A model generated the notes under the pieces. The model was not told where the DNA came from and made no database searches. It worked only from the letters and a program-made list of their open reading frames with translations. Positions 30,781 through 41,249 of a stretch of 64,000 bases of DNA are shown here, in pieces (position 1 is the stretch's first letter; each line of letters begins with the position of its first letter). The translations under genes were made by a program, and so were the position numbers. Where the stretch lies: contig NW_005179318.1 in assembly GCF_000350225.1 (NCBI RefSeq), positions 246,908-310,907 on the forward strand. The letters are read 5' to 3'. The stretch is from Chondrus crispus. Its lineage: Eukaryota > Rhodophyta > Florideophyceae > Gigartinales > Gigartinaceae.

Positions 30781-32220
30781 TTGCCCGCGCCAGTTTACCG
30801 GGGGCGAGTACAACCCGTGCCGTACCGCCTCCAGTCACCAGTGAAGCAACCTTTGCCCGGCGCACAACAGCCAAGCCGCAAGTCGCAATGGCCTTGGGTT
30901 GTCGAGAGGCCCCCAGCAAGGAAAGCCAAAAACCGGCCGTTTGCACGCCTCCGCCGCCGGCACGCACCTTCCACGTCCTGCTCAGCCCGTGGCCGGCGTC
31001 GCGCGGGCACCGCCCCCCATGCCCACGCCCTCTCGGTACGCGCCGACCGCCGCGGCCGTCGCGGCCGCCACCGCGGCCGTCGTACTCGCTGCCGCAGCGA
31101 CAGCCACCACGGCCGCCGTACTCGCTGCCGCAGGGGCCACACTCGTCGCCCGCGCGCTTCGCCCACCCCCGCCGCCATCGCCACCCCCAGACACGCCACA
31201 CACGCTGTCTGCGCTCTTGGCGAGCGCGCGCTACCCCGTGCCCCGCCCTGGGACCCAGTGCAAGTCGGGCAAATCCGCGCCCGACCCGCCAGACCCTGCG
31301 CCCACATGGAAGCCGCGCAAGGCCACTTCCAAACCGCCAGACCCAACCCCCCCCCACAGAAGCCTTGCAAGCCCACTTCCCAGCCGCCCAACCCTACGTC
31401 CCCACAGAAGCCGCGCAAGGCCACGTCCAAGCCGGCTGATAAGGCGCCCGAACCGTCACCGCACACATCCGCACTCTCTGCGTCGCTGCCCTGCACGCGC
31501 CGCCCGTTGCTGGTAGGCTGGACGGTGTACTGGGACATCGAGAACGTGCCGGTGCCGCACGGCGTCACGGGGGAGACGGGTGGTGCACGCGCTGCGCCGC
31601 TGCGTGTCGCAGCTGTCGCCGCAGTCGCGCGTGCTGCGCATCGTGTCCGTCGGCAATATCATCCACTTGCGGGGGACGCTCCGCAACCAGCTGCAGGCGA
31701 ACTGCGTGTCCTTGATGCGCGTGGAAACGCGCGGAAGGAAGGACGCCGCGGACAAGGCCCTGATCGCAGAGCTGTGTCTGCTCGCCTGCGAGCAGGACAC
31801 GCCGTTTGGTGTCGTGCTCATGTCCGGCGATGCTGACTTTGCGTACGCGTTGGCCAGGATCAGGCTGCTTGGGTACACTACCGTTGTTGTCGCGAGCCAG
31901 AGGAGGGCGATGTGATCTGAATTGATCGAGTCCGTGGCGCACTTTGTCTGGGGGCTGATCGAGGATGTGCTCTATGTTTATGGCAGTGAGCCCGAGGCAC
32001 TGGGGATTACGGGCGCTGGTGAAGTCGCCGTTTTAGGTAGGAGGGTAGACAAGCTGGCAGCACAAGTGCACGCCTTGAAGAAAGTGCGGATGAAGGATGA
32101 CAGTTGGGAAGCTAAATCTATCGCGGGCGGGAATGGTGTGAAAAACGCTGGTAACAAAAGCCAGCCTATGAAAGGGGAAACAAAGCAACCTCTGTTGCCA
32201 GAGGCCCGACAGCGAATTAC
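30781..32220 (+). pseudogene. NYN-domain (MARF1/LabA-like) gene remnant inside the Harbinger element
   Basis: A Pro-rich N-terminal region (about 30781-31500, very GC-rich) leads to LVGWTVYWDIENVPVPHG, the opening acidic motif of NYN/PIN-like nuclease folds. A slip at 31575 changes frame. After it come RVLRIVSVGN, a charged helix (RGRKDAADKALIAELCL) and VVLMSGDADFAYALARI, the second acidic motif. A TGA at 31913 interrupts the frame, which continues to about 32180. The family degrades or binds RNA. GC content differs from the transposase genes around it, so capture of a host gene is likely. Confidence 0.6.
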
Positions 32221-32226
32221 GCAAGC

Positions 32227-33223
32227 TTCTTGGCAAGAGCTGCCAATACATCAATCATCTTCGCCCTCTCCACCATCGCTTGCTTTTGCTCCTCGATTTC
32301 CACAGCCGCCTTCTTCTCGTCAAGGGATAGTTTCCTACGCTTCGAAATCTGCGTTGCGTCAAAGCGCCTATCTTCATCTTCTACACGCTTTTTTCCAGCT
32401 CGTAGCGTTGTTCATCAAGCTTAAGCCGCCGATTTTCTTGCTGTTGACGAACAGCCATATCACGGACCAATGCTTCAGACGCCTCATCATCGGATTCATA
32501 ATGAATTCGACGTCTGGTCTTTGATCCCGTCGTAGACGGGCTTGTGGCACGGGAGACACCGTCGTCATCTATATCCACCCCCTCAATCCTGCTACGCCGT
32601 CCCTGCCCGCGACTGAGAGCCCTGCTCCGAAGCTCAACTCCTGCAGCAGTCAGCCTCTTTTCCTTCTCCAGTCGATCCTCTTTATCCGCGTTCTCTTGCT
32701 CCATGTGTTCATCGATCTCTAGTATGAGATCGTCCAAAACGGTCTCCCGTTCCCCATAAACTTCCACGATCCCCGATGCTCCCGCCGTGCGCTTCACCTC
32801 TTTCCGCCGCTTGACTACAACTGCCTTGAACCTGTCCTCAAGGCTCTTCTGGGATGGGGGCTCCTTCCCACCAACAACAGATCTTGGGGCCGTTTGTAGA
32901 AAGGTTGCATGAGCCTCTTCAAAGAGGGCACCTTTACGGCCCCAAGGAGCAGTATGCGCTCCCGCGCAAGAAACAGCCTTCAAGAGGTGCACGTCTGCCG
33001 CTTCGGTGAATCTAAAACGCCAAGCGCGTGGTTGTACTTGGGACGGTTGCAGAGGCTTTGATGGTGGACTGAGGCAGGTCCCAGAAGGGTTTGGCAGGAT
33101 GGGAGGGGCAGCGGAAGGGGTGTTTGAGTCCCCATTTGATGCGGGGGAGGGGGAAGGGATACCGGCTGTCGTTGAGGGAGGAGCAGGCACTAGATGCTGG
33201 GGTGACGGAAGCAGTGATGCCAT
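32227..33223 (-). pseudogene. SANT/Myb-like DNA-binding protein of the Harbinger element
   Basis: ATG 33223 opens a Ser/Pro-rich leader. A SANT-like trihelix follows (RFTEAADVHLLKAVSC ... SLEDRFKAVVVKRRKEV), then long charged helices with EQENADKEDRLEKEKRL. The main frame stops at about 32381; coding resemblance (KRRKLSLDEKK, MVERAKMIDVL) continues in another frame to 32227. In this superfamily such a protein binds the ends and helps the nuclease enter the nucleus. Confidence 0.65.
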
Positions 33224-33703
33224 GGTCTAGTGGGTTTTTTGTCAGGGTTGAGGGTTGGGGAGGGATGTGGGGGTGTGTGGGGGGCCGTAAGTGAATGTGG
33301 GAAGGTAGTGAAGGTGCGGGAGGAGGAAGGCGGAATTCCATATGTCAGCGCCGAAAGTCGTTCACATCGCGCCAAATACAGAATACAAATTGGCTCTTGT
33401 GGGGGGGTGCCCCAGTCCTACTTATTTTTAATTTCGTTAAGGAGGCGAAAGAACGAATATCTGAAACTGCATCCGGGGGCAAATCCCGTTTCTTTGAGAC
33501 ACCTGTCTTGAATCCTGGTTTTTTAACGAGAATTTTCGTAGAATTGCTGCTTCGTAAACTCTCTATTGATTGTTTTTGCGATGAGAGTGACAGTATTTTA
33601 CGAACTGTTTTATATTTTCGACCTCACACAATATACTGTACGTGACAGTATTTCCTGAATGACTCTAATTTTATGATGACACTATTTGCCATAACTGGGT
33701 GTA

Positions 33704-34124
33704 CTAGTATGAGAGTGGTGGAGGCGGGCAGGGAGAAGGATGCAACCACTAAAATGCATTTCGAAAAATATCACATAGTGCATGCATCTCCGAGTACTAC
33801 CGTATTGGCCTATGAGACGCAAGGAAGCGGCAAGGAAGTGGCAAGTTCCATCAAGCTCCATCAAGCACCACAAGTTTACCAACAAGCGGCGAGTTGAAAA
33901 ATATCCAAAATTTGCACCACTGAGTCGGTTCCGGACCACAATCGATGTGACCTTGTCTAAACGAACATCTTAGGACGCCCCGTTAAAGTATTTACGACGT
34001 ACCGCTTCCTGACGTTTCGTGTCGCCTTGATGTTGACGGACTGAAACCACCGAGCTGAGTTCTTGATGCTTGCAGTCTCTTGCTCAAACGTAACCCTTCG
34101 CACTGCAGCTGCGCACCTTTCATC
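33704..34124. other. 5' flank of the VIR3-like gene
   Basis: No conserved ORF. A short direct repeat of AAGGAAG.GGCAAG and CATCAAGC words is at ~33820-33870. The plus-strand promoter of the next gene should be here, but no TATA box stands out. Confidence 0.4.
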
Positions 34125-35087
34125 ATGGCGACCACTTTTGTCCCGTCAATCACAATAACCTTCAAATCATCGTTCGTGTCTTTGAAGAAAAGCGCATGTA
34201 AGCGACAAACGTCCTTTTCTTATTTTCCATCAAAGACACCACTGTGCAGCCAGAAAACTGCTGGTTTGGATGAAAAGGTTGCCCCATCAAAAAAAGGAGT
34301 TTCTACGTCAGCGTTTGGGCGCGGAACACAATTCCCACGCCGAATGGTTGGTCTCTACGAACTCGAAAGACAGGGAATAGATCTCAAGACCTTCATATCA
34401 AAGGACACTCGCGATGACGCCGCCTTTGCTGCAGTGGTTGGCTTTTTTGTTCTTTCTATTGTCGTGTTCCCTCTCATTACCCCCGGCCCGTCACTGGAAG
34501 GTCCACTGGCCGCTATTGCCGGTGTACTCCTGACAATATGGGCTGTCGACTCTCTTTCCCTAGGAGGAATGCTTGGCCGAGCGATGTCCCTCGCCGTGCA
34601 GAATAGAAAGAGAGTCGCATGTCATGAGGCCGGACATTTTCTTGTCGGTTTCTTGCTGGGGTTTGATATTGAAGGATATTCGTTGCCAAGCCCACGAGCA
34701 GTTCTTCAAGAAAAAAACGAAGCTCCAGGTGTTCGGTTCAGTGCATGTGGAGCATCGGGAGATGCTCATCGTGTCTCTGCAGTGGGTATGGCTGGTATTG
34801 CTGGCGAAGTCTTAAAGTATGGGACGAGTGAGGGTGGTGCAGAGGATATGGCAGATGTGTCAAGGGGTATAAGGAGGTGTTATGGAGAAACAAAGGTGAG
34901 GGAAGCTACAATGAAAGGAATTGTGAGGTGGGGACTTATTGAGTCTGTGCAATTACTCCGGGAGCATGCTGAGGCTCACGACAAGCTCTGTGAGGCGATG
35001 CTTGTTGGAAGCACAACCGAGGAATGCTTCTCTCTTGTCGAAAGATACGTTGACCAAGGCAAGCTGTTAGAAGCAAAAGCGGCATAG
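34125..35087 (+). CDS. VIR3-like plastid metalloprotease (FtsH-type zinc motif, no AAA domain)
   Basis: ATG 34125 begins MATTFVPSITIT; 320 residues. The first ~70 residues are Ser/Thr/Lys-rich and poor in acids, like a plastid transit peptide. Two membrane helices follow (about 101-119 and 124-142). Then CHEAGHFLVGFLLGF gives the zinc motif HExxH at 167-171, followed by GYSLPSP and an Ala/Gly-rich helical C-terminus (VGMAGIAGEVLKYG). Plants have such proteins (VIRESCENT3 group) where the FtsH protease half exists without the ATPase. It probably acts in the thylakoid or envelope membrane; substrates are unknown. Single exon. Family call is from the motif and layout. Confidence 0.75.
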   Translation: MATTFVPSITITFKSSFVSLKKSACKRQTSFSYFPSKTPLCSQKTAGLDEKVAPSKKGVSTSAFGRGTQFPRRMVGLYELERQGIDLKTFISKDTRDDAAFAAVVGFFVLSIVVFPLITPGPSLEGPLAAIAGVLLTIWAVDSLSLGGMLGRAMSLAVQNRKRVACHEAGHFLVGFLLGFDIEGYSLPSPRAVLQEKNEAPGVRFSACGASGDAHRVSAVGMAGIAGEVLKYGTSEGGAEDMADVSRGIRRCYGETKVREATMKGIVRWGLIESVQLLREHAEAHDKLCEAMLVGSTTEECFSLVERYVDQGKLLEAKAA

Positions 35088-35906
35088 GCCTGATCGTACT
35101 CATGGCACATGTGTGCATTTATGATTTACAACGACACGGGCTCTACCCCAACTGAACATGGAGACATGTTACTGTTTCTATGTGGCAATATCCAGTTTTC
35201 GGTTTACGAATTGCATGCGACGGAATGTGGTTTCCATGAGTTGCTCTGGTCCGAAGCTAGAAAGGAAATGGTGACCAGGAACTTTTAGAGCCCTGTTCCG
35301 GGAATGCCGATGTGGACATTCAAACGAGAGCCATGAATTCTTTTATAGAAGGAAATGGGGGGTCAGCAACATGAGCATTTAATTCGTTCCAATGTATTGT
35401 GGGAGTTTACCTTCAATCTTATAGCAGTGAATCAGGTATTTCTGACTGCGCACAAATCTCTTTCGACTACTTTCATCCTGTGTAGACCAACAGATTACGT
35501 CTCCAAGGCAAAAGCGACCCCAATGATCAACCCTTCATTTCATATACTGCAAAGGTGAAAAATGCCCAACGCAAGATCAGCACTGCTCTCAACTCAAGCA
35601 AAGGTGTGCAGACTACACGGGCATTGCATTCACGAAGTCTGAGACCAACTTTCAGTGTCATAATGTGATACGTACGGTATTAAAGAAATTAAGCAACCGA
35701 AATGATTATGGCATGACATACGGCCCTCAGACTTAACTAGACACGCCACACCCACGTGCATTGCAAGACAAGATTTGATCAGCATCCCATCTCATTTTCC
35801 TTTTCGGGCGGGCCGAGCTGGTGAAATAAGACATAACGGCCATCAGGGCACCCCTCCCGTGAGCTAGCACTAAGAGGTGCGAGGGGCCCAAATGAGTACT
35901 TTCGTT

Positions 35907-35948
35907 GGTTGGGTGTTGGTGCATTGAGTAATGGACCAACACCCAACC
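35907..35948. repeat. 14-bp-arm hairpin
   Basis: GGTTGGGTGTTGGT pairs exactly with ACCAACACCCAACC across a 14-nt loop; it lies 44 bp left of the gap. Confidence 0.85.
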
Positions 35949-35991
35949 GACTTAATTGCTGTCGGATCCCCCAATACCCACCTGAGTATTC

Positions 35992-36116
35992 NNNNNNNNN
36001 NNNNNNNNNNNNNNNNNNNNNNNNNNNNNNNNNNNNNNNNNNNNNNNNNNNNNNNNNNNNNNNNNNNNNNNNNNNNNNNNNNNNNNNNNNNCCCCCCCCC
36101 CCCCCCCCCCCCCCCC
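35992..36116. other. Assembly gap followed by poly-C
   Basis: 100 N (35992-36091), then 25 C in a row (36092-36116). The homopolymer is probably why assembly failed; its true length is unreliable. Confidence 0.95.
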
Positions 36117-36888
36117 GGCACGAGCGCCCCCATAGCGCTGTGCAGAGGTATAGTACAAGAGTGCGTGGAAGGTCATATTCACAATGTCGCGCCAAGCACA
36201 CCAATGAAGTGCTACCAGCACACGGTACCCTCCTAGAGGCATCTATGTCTACCAGCGCAGTGCCCAGTATTCGCCTTCCTCAGTTGTTGGAAAGCAACTG
36301 AGGTCATGCCCACGCCTGTTACGCCTGTTAGGTACAGTTCTATAAAACTGCCCTGTCCCTCGTCGGTGACTACACCTGGCAGGAGGAAGCAAGCAGTAAA
36401 TACTGGTACTGTACGACACATAGCTTCTCGCCGCTGCGTGAATCGGGCCATAAACACCGTCATCAGATCTAAATTTGATAGAAGAACACGTTGTGAGCGT
36501 TGATTGGTTGTGGCGTAGAAAGCGCATTGTACAGTTTTAGACATCGCAGTCATGCTTTTGACGCACTTGAATTCATGACGAGTCGTCGGTACAATAGTAG
36601 TCTACTGGTGTGTGACCCTCGTATTGGGCGAATGACATACATACTCAAGGCCAATGTCGTCATGGACAAAGCCATCGCTCCTTCTTGAGCAAAGGGCACC
36701 GAATCACGCTCATAATTTCCGGTCATCTCGCGCTATCAGGAACATTTTTGCGAAACTTCCCTTCAGCGCTTCCTCAAGATAGCTTCGCCTGCTTTTGAGC
36801 TTTACTTTTCTCTTCTTGCCGGTAAGCGCACAGATTCCCTACAAGGAGGACTTCCTTCGCACAGCTGCCCTGAAAGCGTCTGCCTCGG

Positions 36889-38129
36889 ATGCTAACCTTT
36901 CCCCCTTGCTCTTTCGTCGTGCCCCTCTCTCGCTGTTTTCAGGCCTCCCAGTTTCGTCGAGTTCCAAGCGCCAGAAGACACATATCAAGAATGGTTGCCC
37001 GAGATGTCAAGAAGCGTGTCGTTGCTGTTGAACAATCTGAGGGGGTGGGGGCAAGGGTTCGCCGAAGTATCGGACGCCCAGAGTTGCCAAACCTAGACCC
37101 CTTTTTATTGCTGGATGAATTTTCTGTTAGCAAGCCAGCAGGCTTTCCGAAGTAGGTGTATGGTACTTTTTGCGTTCTAAGCGTTTTAAGTGAGAGCGGA
37201 GCCATTGAGCCTGACAGCCTCTCGTCGACAACGTTTATGCGAATTTGCCTTTTTGTTGTCTTTGCTCGACAGCCATCCGCATCGGGGAATGCAAACGGTA
37301 AGTTTAATCTCTCAATGGATAGAGAGGTCTAAGTCTAGAAGTCTGGGCTTGAATATTGCATTTCAATCAAATAGTCTAACATTTTGATGTTTTTCTCATT
37401 CATGGGAGCAAAGGTAACATACATGTTGGAGGGTGCGTTTCGACACGAGGACAACAAGGGACATGCAGGTACTATTGGAGTTGGAGACTTGCAATGGATG
37501 ACAGCTGGCCGTGGAATTGTACACAGTGAGATGCCTGCTACGGATGGAAAGAATGTCGGATTGCAGCTGTGGGTCAACCTTGCCGCTAAGAGCAAGATGA
37601 CAAAGCCACAGTATCAAGGTACGTAAGAACAGAACTTGCATCTACTCAAAAAAAGGCGTTCGTTTCGGAAGATTAACTTTTCATTTGAGTTTGTAACGTA
37701 GAACTGTTGGCTGATGAGGTACCTCTGGCGAGAAGCGATGACGGTTTAATTGAAGTGAATGTCATTGCTGGTAAGTGTCTTGGGGTAGAGAGCGCTGTGT
37801 TCACACAGACACCGACTCTGTATTGGGATGTGAAAACGGAAGGTGCGACAACGTTTACCGAGGAAGTGCCGGAGCACTACAATGCTTTCATGTATGTTCT
37901 GTCAGGCACGGTGATGACTGGTAAAGAGGGTGTGAAAGGAACACATGGGACATGTGTGGTTTTTGGACCTGGGGAATCAGTCTCCGTGACATCAGCGGGG
38001 AAAGCGAGGTTTGTGATTCTTGCTGGAGAGCCGCTTAACGAGGCGGTCGTCCAACATGGACCGTTTGTGATGAACACACGAGAAGAGATTATGGAGGCGT
38101 TCAGGGATTATTCCGACGGGAAATTTTAG
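36889..38129 (+). CDS. Pirin family protein, four exons
   Basis: Exons: 36889-37151, 37273-37297, 37414-37618, 37702-38129. All three introns are GT-AG and phases join cleanly across GFP-N-HPHRGMQT-VTYMLEG and QYQ-ELLADEVP. The 306-residue product has two cupin halves. HPHRG in the first half and HEDN downstream supply metal ligands, and TAGRGIVHSEMP is the pirin signature. Pirins are nuclear or cytoplasmic iron-binding proteins; some have quercetinase activity. The start is uncertain: ATG 36889 adds an Arg-rich leader like an organelle targeting peptide, while ATG 36991 (MVARDVKKR) gives the usual pirin start. It is the only clearly intron-bearing gene in the window. Confidence 0.88.
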
Positions 38130-38951
38130 TTTGGCTCATGAAAGAACCCATGCATCTGCATTTGGGAAATATCTTGCTCCCGCCGTGCGTCCTTTTTAGA
38201 TTCCTGGCATTCCGCATACCAAATCGAGAAACTGAGGTTATGTGTTTGTCCGAACAGCACCGAGGACTTTCTCCCAGCTGCTTTTAGGCTATTGCACTGC
38301 ATCATGTGATGCCAAGCTGTGCAGGGCCCCCTTTTCGTATGAAATATAAATGAAATCAGAAGTATAATCCGACTGCGAACGACGGCTCTTCTTCACTTCT
38401 GCCGTACCATGACGCTAACATTTTATGCAGCAGATGATTCCTATTTGAACGAGCGTGTTCTCTGCTTTCAGCCACTGCTAGGGACGACCGCATGTTCCAA
38501 TACGATGAGTAGAGTAGAGTAGAATATCGAATTCTGAAGCATTTGATTTGAGTTTAGAGCATCTATACCGCATGACCGTATTATGTCTTGAAGTTAGTGG
38601 GTCAGTAAAGATCATTGGGAGCAAACTGGAATTTTACGAAATAAAATGATATTCATTGTTGTACACGACCATGCACAGATAAACATGACGGGCACAGGTA
38701 CTGTACCCAAGGGTACCATTTTTTGCCTTGTCTCCCGGGTGCGTTTGACATTCGTGGAGGACATAGATGTATGTCAGAAAACGTTCTGGCGGCACTGAAA
38801 GCAGATACAATTGGACAACATGGCCGTATCTGACATGGGACGATGTCTGCACGAGCGTGCAGACACAGGGCTCTGTCTGCACTACCGTGCAAAACCATGA
38901 TGTTGGTATCAAAGCTGGCTAGTTCATGCCATAGACACGCACTTTTAACCC
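38130..38951. other. Gene-free stretch
   Basis: Short GTAGA tandem repeats (~38506-38525). No coding region with support. Confidence 0.5.
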
Positions 38952-40664
38952 TTATGAAAGCACCAAACGGTAATGATTGTGAACGTTAACAGTAAAATGA
39001 CCACCGGAAATCGACTTAACATCGGACAACAACTGCAGTTGCCCACTACTGCTACCAACCAGTCGTTCTTCATTCTCATTTTCCGTTCCATCTAAACCAC
39101 TATCCCATTCGCTCTTGACGCCATCATCAACCGCCGTTTCTGATTTATCATTAGCGATAATAAGAACAGTTCTCTTCGTATCGAGGTTTTGATCCTGAAA
39201 CACCATTCTACTTTTTTTCTCCTTCGGTTCCAGCTTGTGAAAATTTTTAATACCTACGCTATCCCGTTTACCGGAAAAGCGTAGAATGTCATCCTGCTGC
39301 TTTTGGCCTGCTCCGCCCTCTAGGTTCTGATAATTTTTTAGAGACCGTAAATCGCGATGTCCAGTACGCATTGCGACGGACGAGTCAGCATGCCCAGCAT
39401 CAATTAACAAAGTAGCAACCGTTCCACGCAGCCCATGTGTCGTCATTCCACCTTGAGACCCTGTCCCTGTAATTCCCTCTTTCTCACAGATAGACTTAAC
39501 AATGCGCGAGAAGGTGTTTCGTCCTAGGTGCTGCCGTCTGAAGAAGTCACCGAACTTGGTGGCTTTTTGGTTGGCACCGAGAAAAAAGCGGTCAGTACCA
39601 CAATCCATTGTCATTCTCACCTACATGGAAGCACTGATATCCTCAAAAATAGTCTTCAAATTTCTATCTAAAGAAGGACCATTCCAAACGCAAATTTCTG
39701 TCGCCTTTTCACGCGCTGTGTTCCATCCACCAGCATTCGTCTTTGAAGCTCCAATTCTACTTCCCACTGCAGCTCTTATTTTCCAAACTTCCTCCCCGCA
39801 GAGCTTCATTTTGGTAAATTGGCTGACGGTTAGGTTAACCAATGCGGTTGGTCGCATTGCAGTGATGACGGCAATGTCGAAGATGGGCCTGGCCTGGAAG
39901 CCGAGTGGGTTGTCACGTGACAAAAACGGAGAATTGTACAGCCGTTTGAGATCGTCGCTGGATAGGACGTTGTGGCTCTTAGGAAACACTCCGTTGGACT
40001 GCTGGAAACTGAATTTGTTATCGATCACGGCCATCAAACCATCCCTTGAGCAGTTAAAAAGATGCCCTTCAAGTAACTTTACGTGGTAGCCCCAATCTCT
40101 CGAAAACGATCGCTAGATGCCTATAATGTAGCCTTTTATAGTGCTTGGCTTGACTTCGCTTTCCAACTTGGTGCTCTTGTAGTTGACCACGAACTCTATT
40201 AAGTGAAATCGAATCTGTTTGAGTTGATCAACAGTCCAGTTAACATAGTCGCGGGGGGGACATTTCCCTTCCCCATCTCCAAAAAGTACCTTTTTAGTCT
40301 CTGACAGCTCCCATGCGACACGACGGTCTTTTTCGCTAAATGTATAGGACCGAAGGTGCTCCTCTGTTCGGAATGCATTATCAATAAATCCTGGTACAGG
40401 AGTGACGAATCGCGCAAAAGCGCGAAGGGCGGTAGAGTTAGCACGAAGGGTGTTCAGTGGAATTCTTACTCCCATAAACAGTTGAGCTGCGCAAGAATGG
40501 GGTGAATCGAGAGGACGGTCCTGGGCGGTAACGGTGTTTTCCGGATCATTGGCAGGGCCTGAAGAATTGGATCTGTTGTGGGGCGGGGTTTGAGGAACAA
40601 GCACCAGAGCCGAAGTGAGAGGATCGTCCACATTTGGTGGTGGGGTTCCTGGAACAAAGTCCAT
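38952..40664 (-). pseudogene. Tyrosine recombinase (Crypton-like), two in-frame TAG codons
   Basis: One minus-strand frame runs 40664-38952 (about 570 codons) broken only by TAG at 40115-40113 and 39623-39621. The N-terminal part has a helical core-binding domain ending PSTIKGYIIGI. The catalytic part has AVITAMRPTALVNLTV (first Arg), IGASKTN (Lys), THGLRGTVATLL (His-x-x-Arg), RTGHRDLRS (second His) and a Tyr in LKNYQN. This is the R-K-HxxR-H-Y set of tyrosine recombinases, as in Crypton transposons. Both stops fall where Gln (CAG) would fit. The long polar tail after the Tyr is unusual. Element ends are not known. Confidence 0.75.
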
Positions 40665-41249
40665 TTTGGTGGGTGTTGCCGTGGTAGTGGATCGGAGAAA
40701 GCTACGATCAAGGGCAGTCTGAAATGGTGATGGCTCGTGGTCCCCACCAATGGTGCGCGGATATCCATAAAGCCGAGGATATCCGCGGATAGGACGGATA
40801 CGAATAACCGTAAATCCCTAACCGTGCCTTGAGCCAACACCACGGATTTATCCGCGGTTTACGGATTCGTTATAGATGTATACGGATAATATCCATAATC
40901 CGTGCTTTCTAAAACATTATTACGGTTTTCTTTTTAAAATCCGTGTATTATATTTACAACAACGGATATCCCAACCGTATCCTTCCATTTCAGTCGGGTG
41001 TCTCACGGATTGTAGGGCGGGAATACCTGGTAATCGTATCCAATCTGCTGCTGTATTTATCATATCATTTGTTCCAAACAATGCTGTTATAGCACACAGT
41101 CAGCACGTCGGCGCCGAATGTTTTCGACTGTGGACGTGCCGCGCCCTGTCCAACCAGGGCCACTTTCTCTGTCAGCAGAGGCCCAAGTTCGCCGCCCTCC
41201 TCCTACCACGACTGCAGAACAATTCCGCCTGCTAAGACATCGCCCCACC

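Larger units (their letters stand above)
29330..33564 (+). mobile_element. PIF/Harbinger transposon nested in the pogo element (TSD ATT)
   Basis: Termini AGAGAGTTTACG (29330) and CGTAAACTCTCT (33564) form an inverted repeat that continues imperfectly for ~45 bp. ATT flanks both ends (29327-29329, 33565-33567), the 3-bp duplication expected of PIF/Harbinger. The two standard genes, a DDE_4 nuclease (+) and a SANT/Myb-like protein (-), converge. Between them lies a NYN-domain gene remnant. Confidence 0.88.
27365..33701 (-). mobile_element. Tc1/mariner-pogo transposon, TA target site, with a nested insertion
   Basis: A perfect 25-bp inverted repeat starts CACCCAGTTATGGCAAATAG (27365-27389; reverse complement 33677-33701), with TA on both sides (27363-27364, 33702-33703). 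Subtracting the Harbinger insertion (29330-33564) leaves a 2.1-kb element with one transposase gene, a normal size for pogo elements. Confidence 0.92.
35088..36888. other. Gene-free stretch with an assembly gap
   Basis: No coding region with recognisable features. It holds a 14-bp-arm hairpin (35907-35920/35935-35948), the 100-N gap at 35992-36091 and a run of 25 C (36092-36116). Confidence 0.6.

Noticed and set aside
30687..31439. Pro/Arg-rich plus- and minus-strand ORFs of 220-257 codons
   Set aside because: Overlapping open frames in GC-rich DNA; only the frame leading into the NYN motif was kept.
36092..36124. Poly-C followed by GGCACGAG, which equals part of a common cDNA-library adapter
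   Set aside because: An 8-mer is expected by chance about twice per window on both strands; no vector sequence adjoins it.
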